Below are positions 40,267 through 47,650 of a DNA stretch of 64,000 nucleotides, piece after piece. Both the position numbers and the translations under genes were made by a program. How positions within the stretch are numbered: position 1 is the stretch's first letter; every line of letters starts with the position of its first letter. Location of the stretch: NCBI GenBank assembly GCA_020849655.1, contig JADLFU010000064.1, positions 1 to 64,000 on the forward strand, read 5' to 3'. Under the pieces are notes generated by a model, which saw nothing but the letters and a program-made list of their open reading frames with translations, ran no database searches and was not told where the DNA came from. This DNA is from Polyangiaceae bacterium (lineage in GTDB: Bacteria; Myxococcota_A; Polyangia; Polyangiales; Polyangiaceae).

Positions 40267-40842
40267 ATGCCCGTCGAGTGGTCCCTCAGCAGCTGTGCCG
40301 ACGTCTCCGACGAGGACATCGAGATCGCGTTCGAGCCGCAGCGCTCGCCGGCCGACCCGCCCCCCCGCGACCGCGTCGTCGCGCTGCTGCGCAAGATGGC
40401 GGAGGTCGCGCGACCGTCCGCCGAGGCGCCCCGCATCCTGCTCGTCCTCGCGCGGCTGGCCCGCTCGGGGCTCGTCCGCGGCGTCCTCGAGATCAAGCTG
40501 CGACGCACCGACCGCGGCGTGTCGCTCGACGTGACCTGCGACGACGGCGTGAACGTGGAGCGCGTCTTTCGCGCGACCGAGCTCTCCGCGCCGCTGTCCG
40601 AGTTCGAGGCGTTCTTCGCGGAGTTCGAGAAGAAGCTCGCGCCGCTGTCGCCGAAGCCGAGCGTCGAGCCGAGCACCTTCCGCCTCCTCGGCCGCGCCGC
40701 GACGCCCGCGGGCGCGTCGTCGCGCCGCATGCTGGCGGCCCCGCCGGTCGCGATGACGGTGCGGCGCGCGGTGCCGCTGCCCGTGGACGCGCGGCGCCCC
40801 GACGCCTCGCAGAAGAAGCCCGACGACGACGGCTGGGACTAG
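40267..40842 (+). CDS. Hypothetical protein downstream of ftsZ
   Basis: The 191-residue product starts at ATG 40267, 86 bases after ftsZ. It has no signal peptide or membrane helix. The N-terminal 110 residues look like one alpha/beta domain (RDRVVALLRKMAEVARPS, then RILLVLARLARSGLVRGVLE, and a beta stretch LDVTCDDGVNVERVF); the last 60 are basic, proline- and alanine-rich and probably disordered. No family recognised. Same strand as ftsZ, but the gap and the palindrome at the ftsZ end leave operon membership open. It converges on the minus-strand gene ending at 40844. Confidence 0.72.
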   Translation: MPVEWSLSSCADVSDEDIEIAFEPQRSPADPPPRDRVVALLRKMAEVARPSAEAPRILLVLARLARSGLVRGVLEIKLRRTDRGVSLDVTCDDGVNVERVFRATELSAPLSEFEAFFAEFEKKLAPLSPKPSVEPSTFRLLGRAATPAGASSRRMLAAPPVAMTVRRAVPLPVDARRPDASQKKPDDDGWD

Positions 40843-40843
40843 G

Positions 40844-42142
40844 TCACCCCGCGTCGACGAGGCAACCGTCGACCTTCACCACGCGCAGGGCGCCGCGCAT
40901 GTCGTCGGCGTAGACGAACCCGACCGCGAGCCGGCCCTCGTCGAGCGCGGCGGCCGCGGGCGGCTCCGCGAGGGCCACCTTGCCCTTCGCGTCCGAGAGC
41001 ACGACACCCCAGGCCGGCAGCGCGCCGTCCTCGGCGACGTGGATCGCGGCGGCGTGGGGCGGGACATCCCCCCGCTTGTGCAAGAACACGAGCGCCGCGC
41101 CCCTCTCGGTGCGCACGAGCAGCGGGCGCTCACCGGGCGCCACCCGGCGCGCCGGCCCGACCGCGACGCCCTTCGCGTCGAGCGCGCGCGCCACGATCGT
41201 GCCTCCCTCGACCCACGCCGCGAGCGCGCCGCGCGGCGTGTCGATCAGCGCCGGCGCGGACGCCGCGACGCCCGGGGTCGAGAGCGGCACGCCGTCACCG
41301 AGCTCCTTCCCGGCGGCGTCGAACCGCGTGAACATCACCCCGCGCGCGCCGGGATCGCCGTCCTCCCACGCGACGAGGTAGCCGTCCTCGGTCTCGACGA
41401 GGGCGCTGTGCTCCGGGTGCCGCGCGTGGTGCGTCGCGCCGAGCGCCCGCATCGGCTCGTCGTCGCCCTCCGGCGCGAACGTGAACAGCCCGAGCTGCGC
41501 CGTCTCACCGAGCGCGAGCGGCGCGACGGCGACCAGGTGACCGCTCCTGCCGCGCACGATCGCGGTGTGCGGCGCGACGTCCGCGGTGACCGCGCGCAGG
41601 TGCTCGACGCTCGGCAGCGTCGCCGCCCACGTCGCGCGCGAGTACGCGAGCCCCTCCGCGTCGAACCAGAGCGCGAGCCAGGCGTCCTTGCGCGGCACGA
41701 TCGTCGCGCGCGCGAGCAGCCCCTTGCCGAGGCCGTGCGGCTGGCCGAGCGGTCGCAGCTGCGCGTCGTACCCGCTGAACGCCACCAGCCCCTCGCCCTT
41801 CACCTTGTTGTTGTAGAACCACGCGACCGCGAGCTCCTTGCCTCGGCCCGCGACGGCGATGAGCCCCGAGGCCAGGCCCGGATCGAGATCCTTCGAGCGA
41901 GACTGGCAAGCCTTGACGTCCTCGGCCGCGCGCCAGTCCGCGATGACGTCGCCGACGGGCTGGAGGGCGGGCGAGGGCGCGGAGGAGGAGGCGGGCGGCG
42001 CGGGAGGTGGCGGCGCCGCGCTCGATCTCGCCGGCGCGGCGTCGCTCGCAGGCGGGCGGCGCCTGCAGCCCGCGACCGCGACCAGGAGCATCAGCGCACC
42101 GAGGGAGGCTCGCACGAGCCGGAGAGTAGTCCGCCCGTTCAC
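40844..42142 (-). CDS. Hypothetical beta-propeller-like lipoprotein
   Basis: The 432-residue protein starts at GTG 42142, overlapping the stop of a small upstream gene; a second in-frame GTG at 42115 would give a shorter signal. The lipobox is MLLVAVAGCRR (Cys near residue 26). A Pro/Ser/Ala linker follows, then repeated short beta segments with tryptophans (LAVAWFYNNKVKGEGLVAF, DAWLALWFDAEGLAYSRATW, DGYLVAWEDGDPGARGVMF, GALAAWVEGGTIVARALD) in a pattern that suggests a beta-propeller. Function unknown. It converges on the gene ending at 40842. Confidence 0.82.
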   Translation of the reverse strand: MNGRTTLRLVRASLGALMLLVAVAGCRRRPPASDAAPARSSAAPPPPAPPASSSAPSPALQPVGDVIADWRAAEDVKACQSRSKDLDPGLASGLIAVAGRGKELAVAWFYNNKVKGEGLVAFSGYDAQLRPLGQPHGLGKGLLARATIVPRKDAWLALWFDAEGLAYSRATWAATLPSVEHLRAVTADVAPHTAIVRGRSGHLVAVAPLALGETAQLGLFTFAPEGDDEPMRALGATHHARHPEHSALVETEDGYLVAWEDGDPGARGVMFTRFDAAGKELGDGVPLSTPGVAASAPALIDTPRGALAAWVEGGTIVARALDAKGVAVGPARRVAPGERPLLVRTERGAALVFLHKRGDVPPHAAAIHVAEDGALPAWGVVLSDAKGKVALAEPPAAAALDEGRLAVGFVYADDMRGALRVVKVDGCLVDAG

Positions 42143-42315
42143 GCCGGGGCGAATCGGCGGTCACGATTGTGGCGCGCCGCGGCGACCGGCTGGCGCCCGA
42201 GGTCGGCCGACACCCGCGCGAGCCACGCGCCGACGCTCCACGCGACCACCGACGCGAGCACGACGAGGGAGGCGAGGGCGGCGACGATCGACGCGAGCAC
42301 CGAGCTGGCTTCCAT
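42139..42315 (-). CDS. Small membrane protein (58 residues)
   Basis: ATG 42315 opens a 59-codon frame ending in TGA at 42139-42141 that overlaps the GTG of the lipoprotein gene (GTGA), the coupling used across this genome. The product has one long hydrophobic helix (VLASIVAALASLVVLASVVA) and a basic C-terminus (ARHNRDRRFAPA). No strong ribosome site precedes the ATG. The overlap and the membrane-helix composition are the evidence that it is a real gene. Confidence 0.5.
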   Translation of the reverse strand: MEASSVLASIVAALASLVVLASVVAWSVGAWLARVSADLGRQPVAAARHNRDRRFAPA

Positions 42316-42404
42316 GCGTCGAGGGACGCGAGCAGGCGCGCGGGCTCAGCGAAGGGCCGCGAGAATTGACGAGCGGCCGCGCCGGGCCCTAGAGGGCGGC
42401 CCGG

Positions 42405-42800
42405 ATGTCGGACCTGTCGGACCCGCCCCTGCCCTCGCTCACGGTGACGCTCCGGCGCACGCTGGGCTTCATCGCGGCGTCGGGCGGCGTCGCCACCGCG
42501 GCGGCGGCCTGGCTGGGCGGAGGTCGCGCCGCGCTCTCCGTCGCGGCGGGCGTCGTGGCGGCGTCGGTGAACCTCGTCGTGCTCGCGTGGATCGTCCGCT
42601 CGATGCTCGAGGCCCGCCGCCTCGGCTGGGTGCTCGTGGCCACGCTGAAGATGGGCGCCCTCTTCGTCGGAGTGGGCTTCCTCCTCCAGCGAGATGTGGT
42701 AGGGGCGCTGCCGTTTCTGGTCGGGTTCGGCTCGCTCGTCGCGGGGATCACGCTCGCCGAGCTCACCCAGCGCCAGACACCGACCCACCCAGCGCTCTAG
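42405..42800 (+). CDS. atpI: AtpI-like ATP synthase accessory membrane protein
   Basis: The 131-residue product starts at ATG 42405 and has about four hydrophobic helices (TLGFIAASGGVATAAAAWL, AALSVAAGVVAASVNLVVLA, ATLKMGALFVGVGFLL, PFLVGFGSLVAGITLAEL). The position directly before atpB, two bases away, and the small four-helix size match AtpI/subunit I, which helps assemble the c-ring. Sequence conservation in this family is low, so the call rests on topology and context. The region 42316-42404 contains nothing I can name. Confidence 0.75.
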   Translation: MSDLSDPPLPSLTVTLRRTLGFIAASGGVATAAAAWLGGGRAALSVAAGVVAASVNLVVLAWIVRSMLEARRLGWVLVATLKMGALFVGVGFLLQRDVVGALPFLVGFGSLVAGITLAELTQRQTPTHPAL

Positions 42801-42802
42801 CC

Positions 42803-43585
42803 ATGCCGGAACACACGAGCTTCATCACCTACCTCCTGCACCTGTTCCCCGCGCTCGGCCAGAACGCGCACGCGTTCGGCTCGATGCTGGTGTCGCGGCA
42901 CCCGGTCGAGGCGCACCACCTCGAGCCGAGCTTCACCGCCGCCCTCGTCGCGCTCTTCGTGCTCGGGCTCGCGGCGTTCGTGCGCGGCCAGCTGCGCGAT
43001 CCGAAGCAGAGCGCGATCCCCGAGGAGACGCTCACGGTGCGCACGTTCGTCGAGATCTTCGTCGGCTACTTCTACGACGTCGCGAAGGACGTCATGGGCC
43101 CGAAGAAGGCGAAGCGCTACTTCCCCATCGTCGGCGCGTGCGCGCTCTTCATCTTCTTCTCCAACATCCTCGGCCTCATCCCCGGGATGGCGCCCCCGAC
43201 CTCGAGCCTCTCCGTCACGCTCGGCTGCGCGCTGCTCGTGTTCCTGCTGTTCAACTACTACGGCCTGAAGGAGAACGGGTTCGGCTACGTCAAGCACCTG
43301 TTCGGGCCGTGGCTCGGGCCGCTCGGCATCCCGCTCAACCTCGGCATCTTCGTCATCGAGGTCTTCTCGACCTGCGTGCGCCCCATCTCGCTCGCGGTGC
43401 GTCTGATGATCAACATGGCGGTCGACCACATCGTCGGCTCGGTGTTCCTCGGCCTCTTCGCGCTGCTCGTGCCCATCCCCGCGCTGGTGCTCGGGCTCCT
43501 CGTCGTCTGCGTCCAGACGCTGGTGTTCTGCCTGCTGACCGCGGTGTACATCGGGCTCGCGACCGAGCACGAAGAGTCTCATTGA
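42803..43585 (+). CDS. atpB: ATP synthase F0 subunit a
   Basis: Subunit a forms the two half-channels for ion entry and exit beside the c-ring in the inner membrane. The 260-residue protein starts at ATG 42803. The essential arginine sits in ISLAVRLMINMAVDHIVG, preceded by the conserved LNLGIFVIEVFSTCVRPISL; another typical block is YFPIVGACALFIFFSNILGL with PGMAPPTSSLS. About six membrane helices. It is co-transcribed with atpI upstream; atpE follows after 108 bases. Confidence 0.96.
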   Translation: MPEHTSFITYLLHLFPALGQNAHAFGSMLVSRHPVEAHHLEPSFTAALVALFVLGLAAFVRGQLRDPKQSAIPEETLTVRTFVEIFVGYFYDVAKDVMGPKKAKRYFPIVGACALFIFFSNILGLIPGMAPPTSSLSVTLGCALLVFLLFNYYGLKENGFGYVKHLFGPWLGPLGIPLNLGIFVIEVFSTCVRPISLAVRLMINMAVDHIVGSVFLGLFALLVPIPALVLGLLVVCVQTLVFCLLTAVYIGLATEHEESH

Positions 43586-43693
43586 CGTCACGCGCCAACG
43601 CCGACTAGAAGGCGGCGCGTTGCCGGATTCCCGGCCCGACTCGAGCCCCGAGCGGGCCACTTCTCCCCCCGAAACTAGGAGCCTCAGAAAGCG

Positions 43694-44032
43694 ATGTCCA
43701 AGAAGATTTCCCTCGCCGCAGTGTCCGCCCTCTTCGTGACGTTCTTCGTGACGTCCGCGTTCGCCCAGGACGCGGCGAAGGCGGCCGAGACGAACAAGAA
43801 CGACATCTCGGTGGCCGCCGCGATCGCCGCGGGCTTCGCCATCGGCGTCGCCGTGCTCGGCGGCGCGCTCGGGCAGGGTCGCGCCGCGGCGTCCGCCCTC
43901 GAGGGCATCAGCCGCAACCCGGGCGCCGCGCCGAAGATCCAGACGCCGATGATCCTCGGCCTGGCGCTCATCGAGTCGCTCGTCCTCTTCGCGCTCGTCA
44001 TCGCGTTCCAGCTGATCGGCAAGATGGGCTGA
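43694..44032 (+). CDS. atpE: ATP synthase F0 subunit c with N-terminal signal-like extension
   Basis: Subunit c forms the rotating ring; its carboxylate is Glu94 in [15 protein letters not shown]. The hairpin has a polar loop with the usual RNP (SRNPGAAP). Residues 1-25 (ending TSAFA|QDAA) read as a cleavable signal peptide or extra helix, making the product 112 residues against about 80 for a standard c subunit. Helix 1 carries GQG (LGQGRAA), a feature of sodium-type c subunits, but the matching Thr and Tyr after the glutamate are Leu and Phe, so proton coupling is more likely. The rest of the F1F0 genes are not nearby. A terminator follows. Confidence 0.95.
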   Translation: MSKKISLAAVSALFVTFFVTSAFAQDAAKAAETNKNDISVAAAIAAGFAIGVAVLGGALGQGRAAASALEGISRNPGAAPKIQTPMILGLALIESLVLFALVIAFQLIGKMG

Positions 44033-44056
44033 GCAGCCCGAGTCCGGCAACCCTTA

Positions 44057-44094
44057 CGAGGGGTCGGCGCGCGTCGCCGGCCCCTCGCCTTTTT
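44057..44094 (+). terminator. Rho-independent terminator after atpE
   Basis: The 13-base arms CGAGGGGTCGGCG (44057-44069) and CGCCGGCCCCTCG (44075-44087) pair with one T-G wobble around a CGCGT loop and are followed by CCTTTTT. It closes atpI-atpB-atpE, which shows that these three F0 genes are not followed by the F1 genes here. Confidence 0.92.
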
Positions 44095-44109
44095 CCATCA
44101 CCCGGCGGA

Positions 44110-45258
44110 TCAGGGGCAGAGCAGGTACGTGATCTCGGAGATGCCCCAGGTAGACCCCGTGGACGATCCCTTGAGGGTGAACGAGGTGACGACGACGGGC
44201 TTGTCGAGAGGCATGACGAGCGCGGGCGGGTCGCCGCCGGTGTAGACGACCGACTGGAGGTAGGTCGACACGGCGCCGCTCGCCGCCTTCACCGTGAGCG
44301 TCCAGTCGATCTTGACGTCCCCGCTCGTCGCGGGTGGGACGGTCGGGTATGCGCGAAGCTCCGCCATCGGCAGGGAGATCCCATCGACCGAGATCGACGC
44401 GGCGCTCGCGCTCGGCAACCATCCGCTCGACGCGCTCCCATTGATCGCCGGGGCCGCGCCCGACGGGCTCGCGGAGGCCGAGCTCGGGAAGGCGCACTCG
44501 GCGCCGGGGAGCCCCGCGACCGATCCGTCCGGGCACGCTCGGCACAAGCACGCGTACCCCTGCTCCCGCAGACACCGCTTGGTGACCGCGCACTTCTCGT
44601 CGCTCGCCGTGTGCACCGGGCCGGACGAGCCGCACGACGGCACGTCGCACGCCCCCTCCGCGGCCGGGAGATCCTTCGGGTCCGGGACGGTGGACACGGT
44701 GCCGCCGCTGCAGACCACCTTCATGCAGTCGTGGGGAGGATCGTTCGGCGGCGCGCCCGTGGCCGCACAGGCGCCGTTCACGCACGCCGACAGCGAGCAC
44801 CCGCTGGGATCACCGGGACACGCCGCGGGCTGCGACCACTCTCCGCCGACGCAGGTGCTCACCGAGGAGGTGCTCGCGCACTTGGTCTTGCCCTCCTCGC
44901 ACGCGGTCGCGCCGCCCCCCTTGCCCCCTGCGGGCGAGCCCGCGCTGCCCGCGCTCGGCGCGCCGCCCGACCCCGCGCTCGTCACGCCGCCCGCCCCCGC
45001 GCTCGTCACGCCGCCCGACCCCGCGCTCGGCGCGCCGCCCCACCCAGCGCTCGTCGCGCCGCCCCACCCTGCGTTCGTCGCGCCGCCCGACCCAGCGCTC
45101 GTCGCGCCGCCCGACCCAGCGCTCGTCGCGCCGCCCTGGCCGGTCGCCGCCCCGCCGGCTCCGGCCTGCGCGGACGCGGCGGGCTCGAACGAAGATCCTC
45201 CGCACGCGGCGAGCGACAGCGACAGGAGCGAAGCGAAGGAGGCAGCAGCGGCGCGCAT
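44110..45258 (-). CDS. Cysteine-rich lipoprotein with Gly/Ser repeat stalk
   Basis: The 382-residue protein has a signal peptide and lipobox (LLSLSLAACGG, Cys near residue 19). Residues 25-115 are a Gly/Ala/Ser/Thr stalk built of eight-residue repeats (GATSAGSG and variants). Then comes a cysteine-rich region with spacing like C-x4-C near 118-180, including DPKDLPAAEGACD, which resembles DPTDVPQDDGNPC in the RCC1 lipoprotein at 2859-4652. The C-terminal 110 residues (YPTVPPATSGDVKIDWTLTV to the end) look like an immunoglobulin- or lectin-like beta domain. Surface display on a flexible stalk is inferred. Function unknown; it is divergent from the POT transporter gene. Confidence 0.85.
   Translation of the reverse strand: MRAAAASFASLLSLSLAACGGSSFEPAASAQAGAGGAATGQGGATSAGSGGATSAGSGGATNAGWGGATSAGWGGAPSAGSGGVTSAGAGGVTSAGSGGAPSAGSAGSPAGGKGGGATACEEGKTKCASTSSVSTCVGGEWSQPAACPGDPSGCSLSACVNGACAATGAPPNDPPHDCMKVVCSGGTVSTVPDPKDLPAAEGACDVPSCGSSGPVHTASDEKCAVTKRCLREQGYACLCRACPDGSVAGLPGAECAFPSSASASPSGAAPAINGSASSGWLPSASAASISVDGISLPMAELRAYPTVPPATSGDVKIDWTLTVKAASGAVSTYLQSVVYTGGDPPALVMPLDKPVVVTSFTLKGSSTGSTWGISEITYLLCP
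44951..45142 (-). repeat. 24-base tandem repeat, eight units
   Basis: Eight consecutive 24-base units (consensus GCGCTCGTCGCGCCGCCCGACCCA on one strand, given here in variant form over 44951-45142) encode the eight-residue Gly/Ala/Ser repeats of the lipoprotein stalk. Units differ by a few bases each, so unit-number changes by slippage or recombination are possible. Being a multiple of three, such changes would keep the frame. Confidence 0.9.
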
Positions 45259-45333
45259 GCGGCGAACATGGCAGGCCGACGCGCGCAGGCAAAGAAGTTC
45301 GCCGCGCGCCGCGCTCGACTATGAGGGAGCGCG

Positions 45334-46671
45334 ATGACCACCAAGGTCGACGAGACGACGGGCGCCCTCCCCCCCGGGCTCTATCTCCTGTTCACCGCCG
45401 AGATGTGGGAGCGGATGAGCTACTACGGCATGCGCGCGCTGCTCGTGCTGTACATGACGCGCGCCGCCGAGAAGGGCGGCTTCGGGTGGAGCCGCGCCGA
45501 CGCGCTCGCGGTCTACGGCTGGTACACGGCGTTCGTCTACATCACCCCGCTCATCGGCGGCACGCTCGCCGACCGGGTGCTCGGGCAGCGCCGCGCCGTC
45601 CTGCTCGGCGGCTCGCTGATGATGCTCGGGCACTTCTTGATGGCCGTGCCCGGCGTCGTCGCGTTCTACGCGGCGCTCACGTGCCTCGTGGTCGGCAACG
45701 GGTTCTTCAAGCCCAACATCTCCGCGATGGTGGGCGGGCTCTTCCGGCCCGGCGATCCGCGCCGCGACGCCGGCTACACGGTGTTCTACATGGGCGTGAA
45801 CCTCGGCGCCGCGATGGCGCCGCTCGTCTGCGGCACGCTCGGCGAGAAGGTCGGGTTCCACTGGGGCTTCGCCTCCGCCGGCGTCGGGATGCTGCTCGGC
45901 CTCGCGGTGTTCGCGTGGGGCGCGGGGAGGTTCCTCGGCGACATCGGGCAGGCGCCCCGCCCCGCCGCCCCGGCCCCCGAGAGCCCGTACCACCGGGAGG
46001 CGGAGCGCGCCCAGGGCGCGAGCGCCGAGACGCGCGACAAGCTCCTCGCCATCCTCACGCTCGCGTTCTTCAACATCTTCTTCTGGGCCGCGTTCGAGCA
46101 GGCCGGCGGGCTGATGACCATCTACACCGAGGAGAAGGTCGACCGTCACGTCCTCGGCTGGGAGATGCCGACCTCGTGGTTCCAGGCGCTGAACCCCGTG
46201 TTCATCCTGCTGTTCGGCCCGTTCGCGGCGCGCCTGTGGACGACGCTGGCCCGCCAGAAGCGGGACCTCGCCATCCCGAAGAAATTCGGCCTCGGCCTCT
46301 GCCTGATGGGCTCCGGGTTCCTCTTCATGGTGGCCGCGGCGCGCGAGACGGCGCACGGCGGCAAGGCGGCGCTCGCGTGGGTGGTGCTCGCGTACCTGCT
46401 GCACACCGTGGGAGAATTGTGCATCTCGCCGATCGGGCTCTCGATGATCTCGAAGCTCGCGCCGCCGTCGATGGTGTCGCTGATGATGGGCGTGTGGTTC
46501 GGGTCGATCGCGGTCGCGAACAAGCTGGCCGGGGTGATCGGCGGCTACGCGGAGAAGCTCGGCGAGATGGCGCTCTTCGGCGGCCTCGTGACGGCGGCCT
46601 GCTCGGCGGGGGTGATCTTGTGGCTCGTGTCGCCGCTCGTCGTCAGGCGGATGCACGGCGCGGGAGAGTGA
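45334..46671 (+). CDS. POT-family proton-dependent oligopeptide transporter
   Basis: The 445-residue inner-membrane protein imports di- and tripeptides with protons. The family signature ExxERxxYYG appears as EMWERMSYYGMRALL near residue 23, followed by about twelve helices. GNGFFKPNISAMVGGLF and GYTVFYMGVNLGAAMAPL are the second and third conserved POT motifs. Substrate cannot be decided (peptide against nitrate-type relatives). ATG 45334; the gap to the divergent lipoprotein gene is 75 bases. The gene ends 151 bases before the TPR cluster. Confidence 0.94.
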   Translation: MTTKVDETTGALPPGLYLLFTAEMWERMSYYGMRALLVLYMTRAAEKGGFGWSRADALAVYGWYTAFVYITPLIGGTLADRVLGQRRAVLLGGSLMMLGHFLMAVPGVVAFYAALTCLVVGNGFFKPNISAMVGGLFRPGDPRRDAGYTVFYMGVNLGAAMAPLVCGTLGEKVGFHWGFASAGVGMLLGLAVFAWGAGRFLGDIGQAPRPAAPAPESPYHREAERAQGASAETRDKLLAILTLAFFNIFFWAAFEQAGGLMTIYTEEKVDRHVLGWEMPTSWFQALNPVFILLFGPFAARLWTTLARQKRDLAIPKKFGLGLCLMGSGFLFMVAAARETAHGGKAALAWVVLAYLLHTVGELCISPIGLSMISKLAPPSMVSLMMGVWFGSIAVANKLAGVIGGYAEKLGEMALFGGLVTAACSAGVILWLVSPLVVRRMHGAGE

Positions 46672-46680
46672 CCGACCGGT

Positions 46681-46723
46681 CCGTGGGTTCCGCTTGCTCT
46701 CCCGTGGGTTCGCCCCCTAGACT
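46681..46723 (+). promoter_or_regulatory. Candidate promoter with a direct repeat, TPR cluster
   Basis: CCGTGGGTTC occurs at 46681-46690 and 46702-46711, spaced 21 bases (two helical turns), the usual geometry of a dimer-binding operator. TTGCTC at 46694-46699 and TAGACT at 46718-46723 are 18 bases apart and could be a promoter overlapping the repeats. The rest of 46672-46822 shows no other feature I can name. Confidence 0.4.
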
Positions 46724-46822
46724 CCGCGTCCTTGGGCGGCCAAGGGGCTGGCCGAATCTTGTCCGTGCGCGTCGGTGCTGCGTGGGGCCGCGCGATCGCA
46801 ATAGAACTATCGAGGCGTTGGG

Positions 46823-47650
46823 ATGAACCTGAAAAAGCCGCTCGTCGCTGGAATTCTGCTCTCCACCATGGCCATCGGCCCGGCCCTCGCGCAGAAGGCC
46901 GCCCCAGCCGCGAAGAAGGGCGCCGCCTCCGCGTCGGCGTCCGCGTCCGCGTCGGCCTCTGCGGCGCCAGCGCCCGAGGCGACGGCCGCTGCGCCCGCGT
47001 CGGGCTCGGGCCCGTCGACGGCGCCCCCGCCCGCGCCGACGACGGTCGACGGCCAGACGTACGCGGTGCGCCTGCGCGATCTCGAGCAGCGCGTCGACGA
47101 GCTGAAGGAGCAGATCCGCCGCTCGCACACGCGCCTGTCGCTGCTCTCCGACAGCGTGCTCGCGTCGGGCTCGCAGGGCGCGCGCGCCGAGATCACCTAC
47201 CAGAACGACATGTCGAGCGCGTTCCGGCTCGTGAAGGCGCTGTTCGTCCTCGACGGCGCCGTCCAGTACAACAAGGCCGACGACTCGGGGACGCTGGCCG
47301 ACCAGTCGACGATCCCGATCTTCACCGGCTCGATCCCGCCGGGCGACCACACCATCCAGGTGCTCGTGCAGTTCCAGGGCAACGGCTACGGCGTGTTCTC
47401 GTACCTGCGCGGCTACAAGTTCGACGTCCGCGCGAGCCACTCGTTCACCGTCACCGAGGGCAAGACGCTCACGCTCCAGATCGTCTCGTACGAGAAGGGC
47501 GGCCCGACGACCCCGCTCGACCAGCGCCCGAGCCTCACGTTCCGCGACCACCTCGCCTCCGGCGTCAGCGGCGCCCCCGCGCCGGCGAGCTCGGGCGCAG
47601 GCGCCCCCGCGTCGATCTCGACCGGGTTCTCGATCGGCGGCAGCAAATGA
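46823..47650 (+). CDS. Secreted beta-rich protein, first gene of the TPR cluster
   Basis: The 275-residue product starts at ATG 46823. A signal peptide ends near residue 23 (IGPALAQ), followed by an Ala/Ser/Pro linker. Residues 75-105 form a coiled-coil helix (YAVRLRDLEQRVDELKEQIR), and the rest is a beta domain with FRLVKALFVLDGAVQYNKAD, GSIPPGDHTIQVLVQFQGNG and YGVFSYLRGYKFDVRAS. From memory such proteins occur beside TPR envelope proteins in myxobacteria and are sometimes mislabelled as lipoamide acyltransferases because of the Ala-rich linker. Function unknown. It overlaps the next gene (ATGA). Confidence 0.82.
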   Translation: MNLKKPLVAGILLSTMAIGPALAQKAAPAAKKGAASASASASASASAAPAPEATAAAPASGSGPSTAPPPAPTTVDGQTYAVRLRDLEQRVDELKEQIRRSHTRLSLLSDSVLASGSQGARAEITYQNDMSSAFRLVKALFVLDGAVQYNKADDSGTLADQSTIPIFTGSIPPGDHTIQVLVQFQGNGYGVFSYLRGYKFDVRASHSFTVTEGKTLTLQIVSYEKGGPTTPLDQRPSLTFRDHLASGVSGAPAPASSGAGAPASISTGFSIGGSK

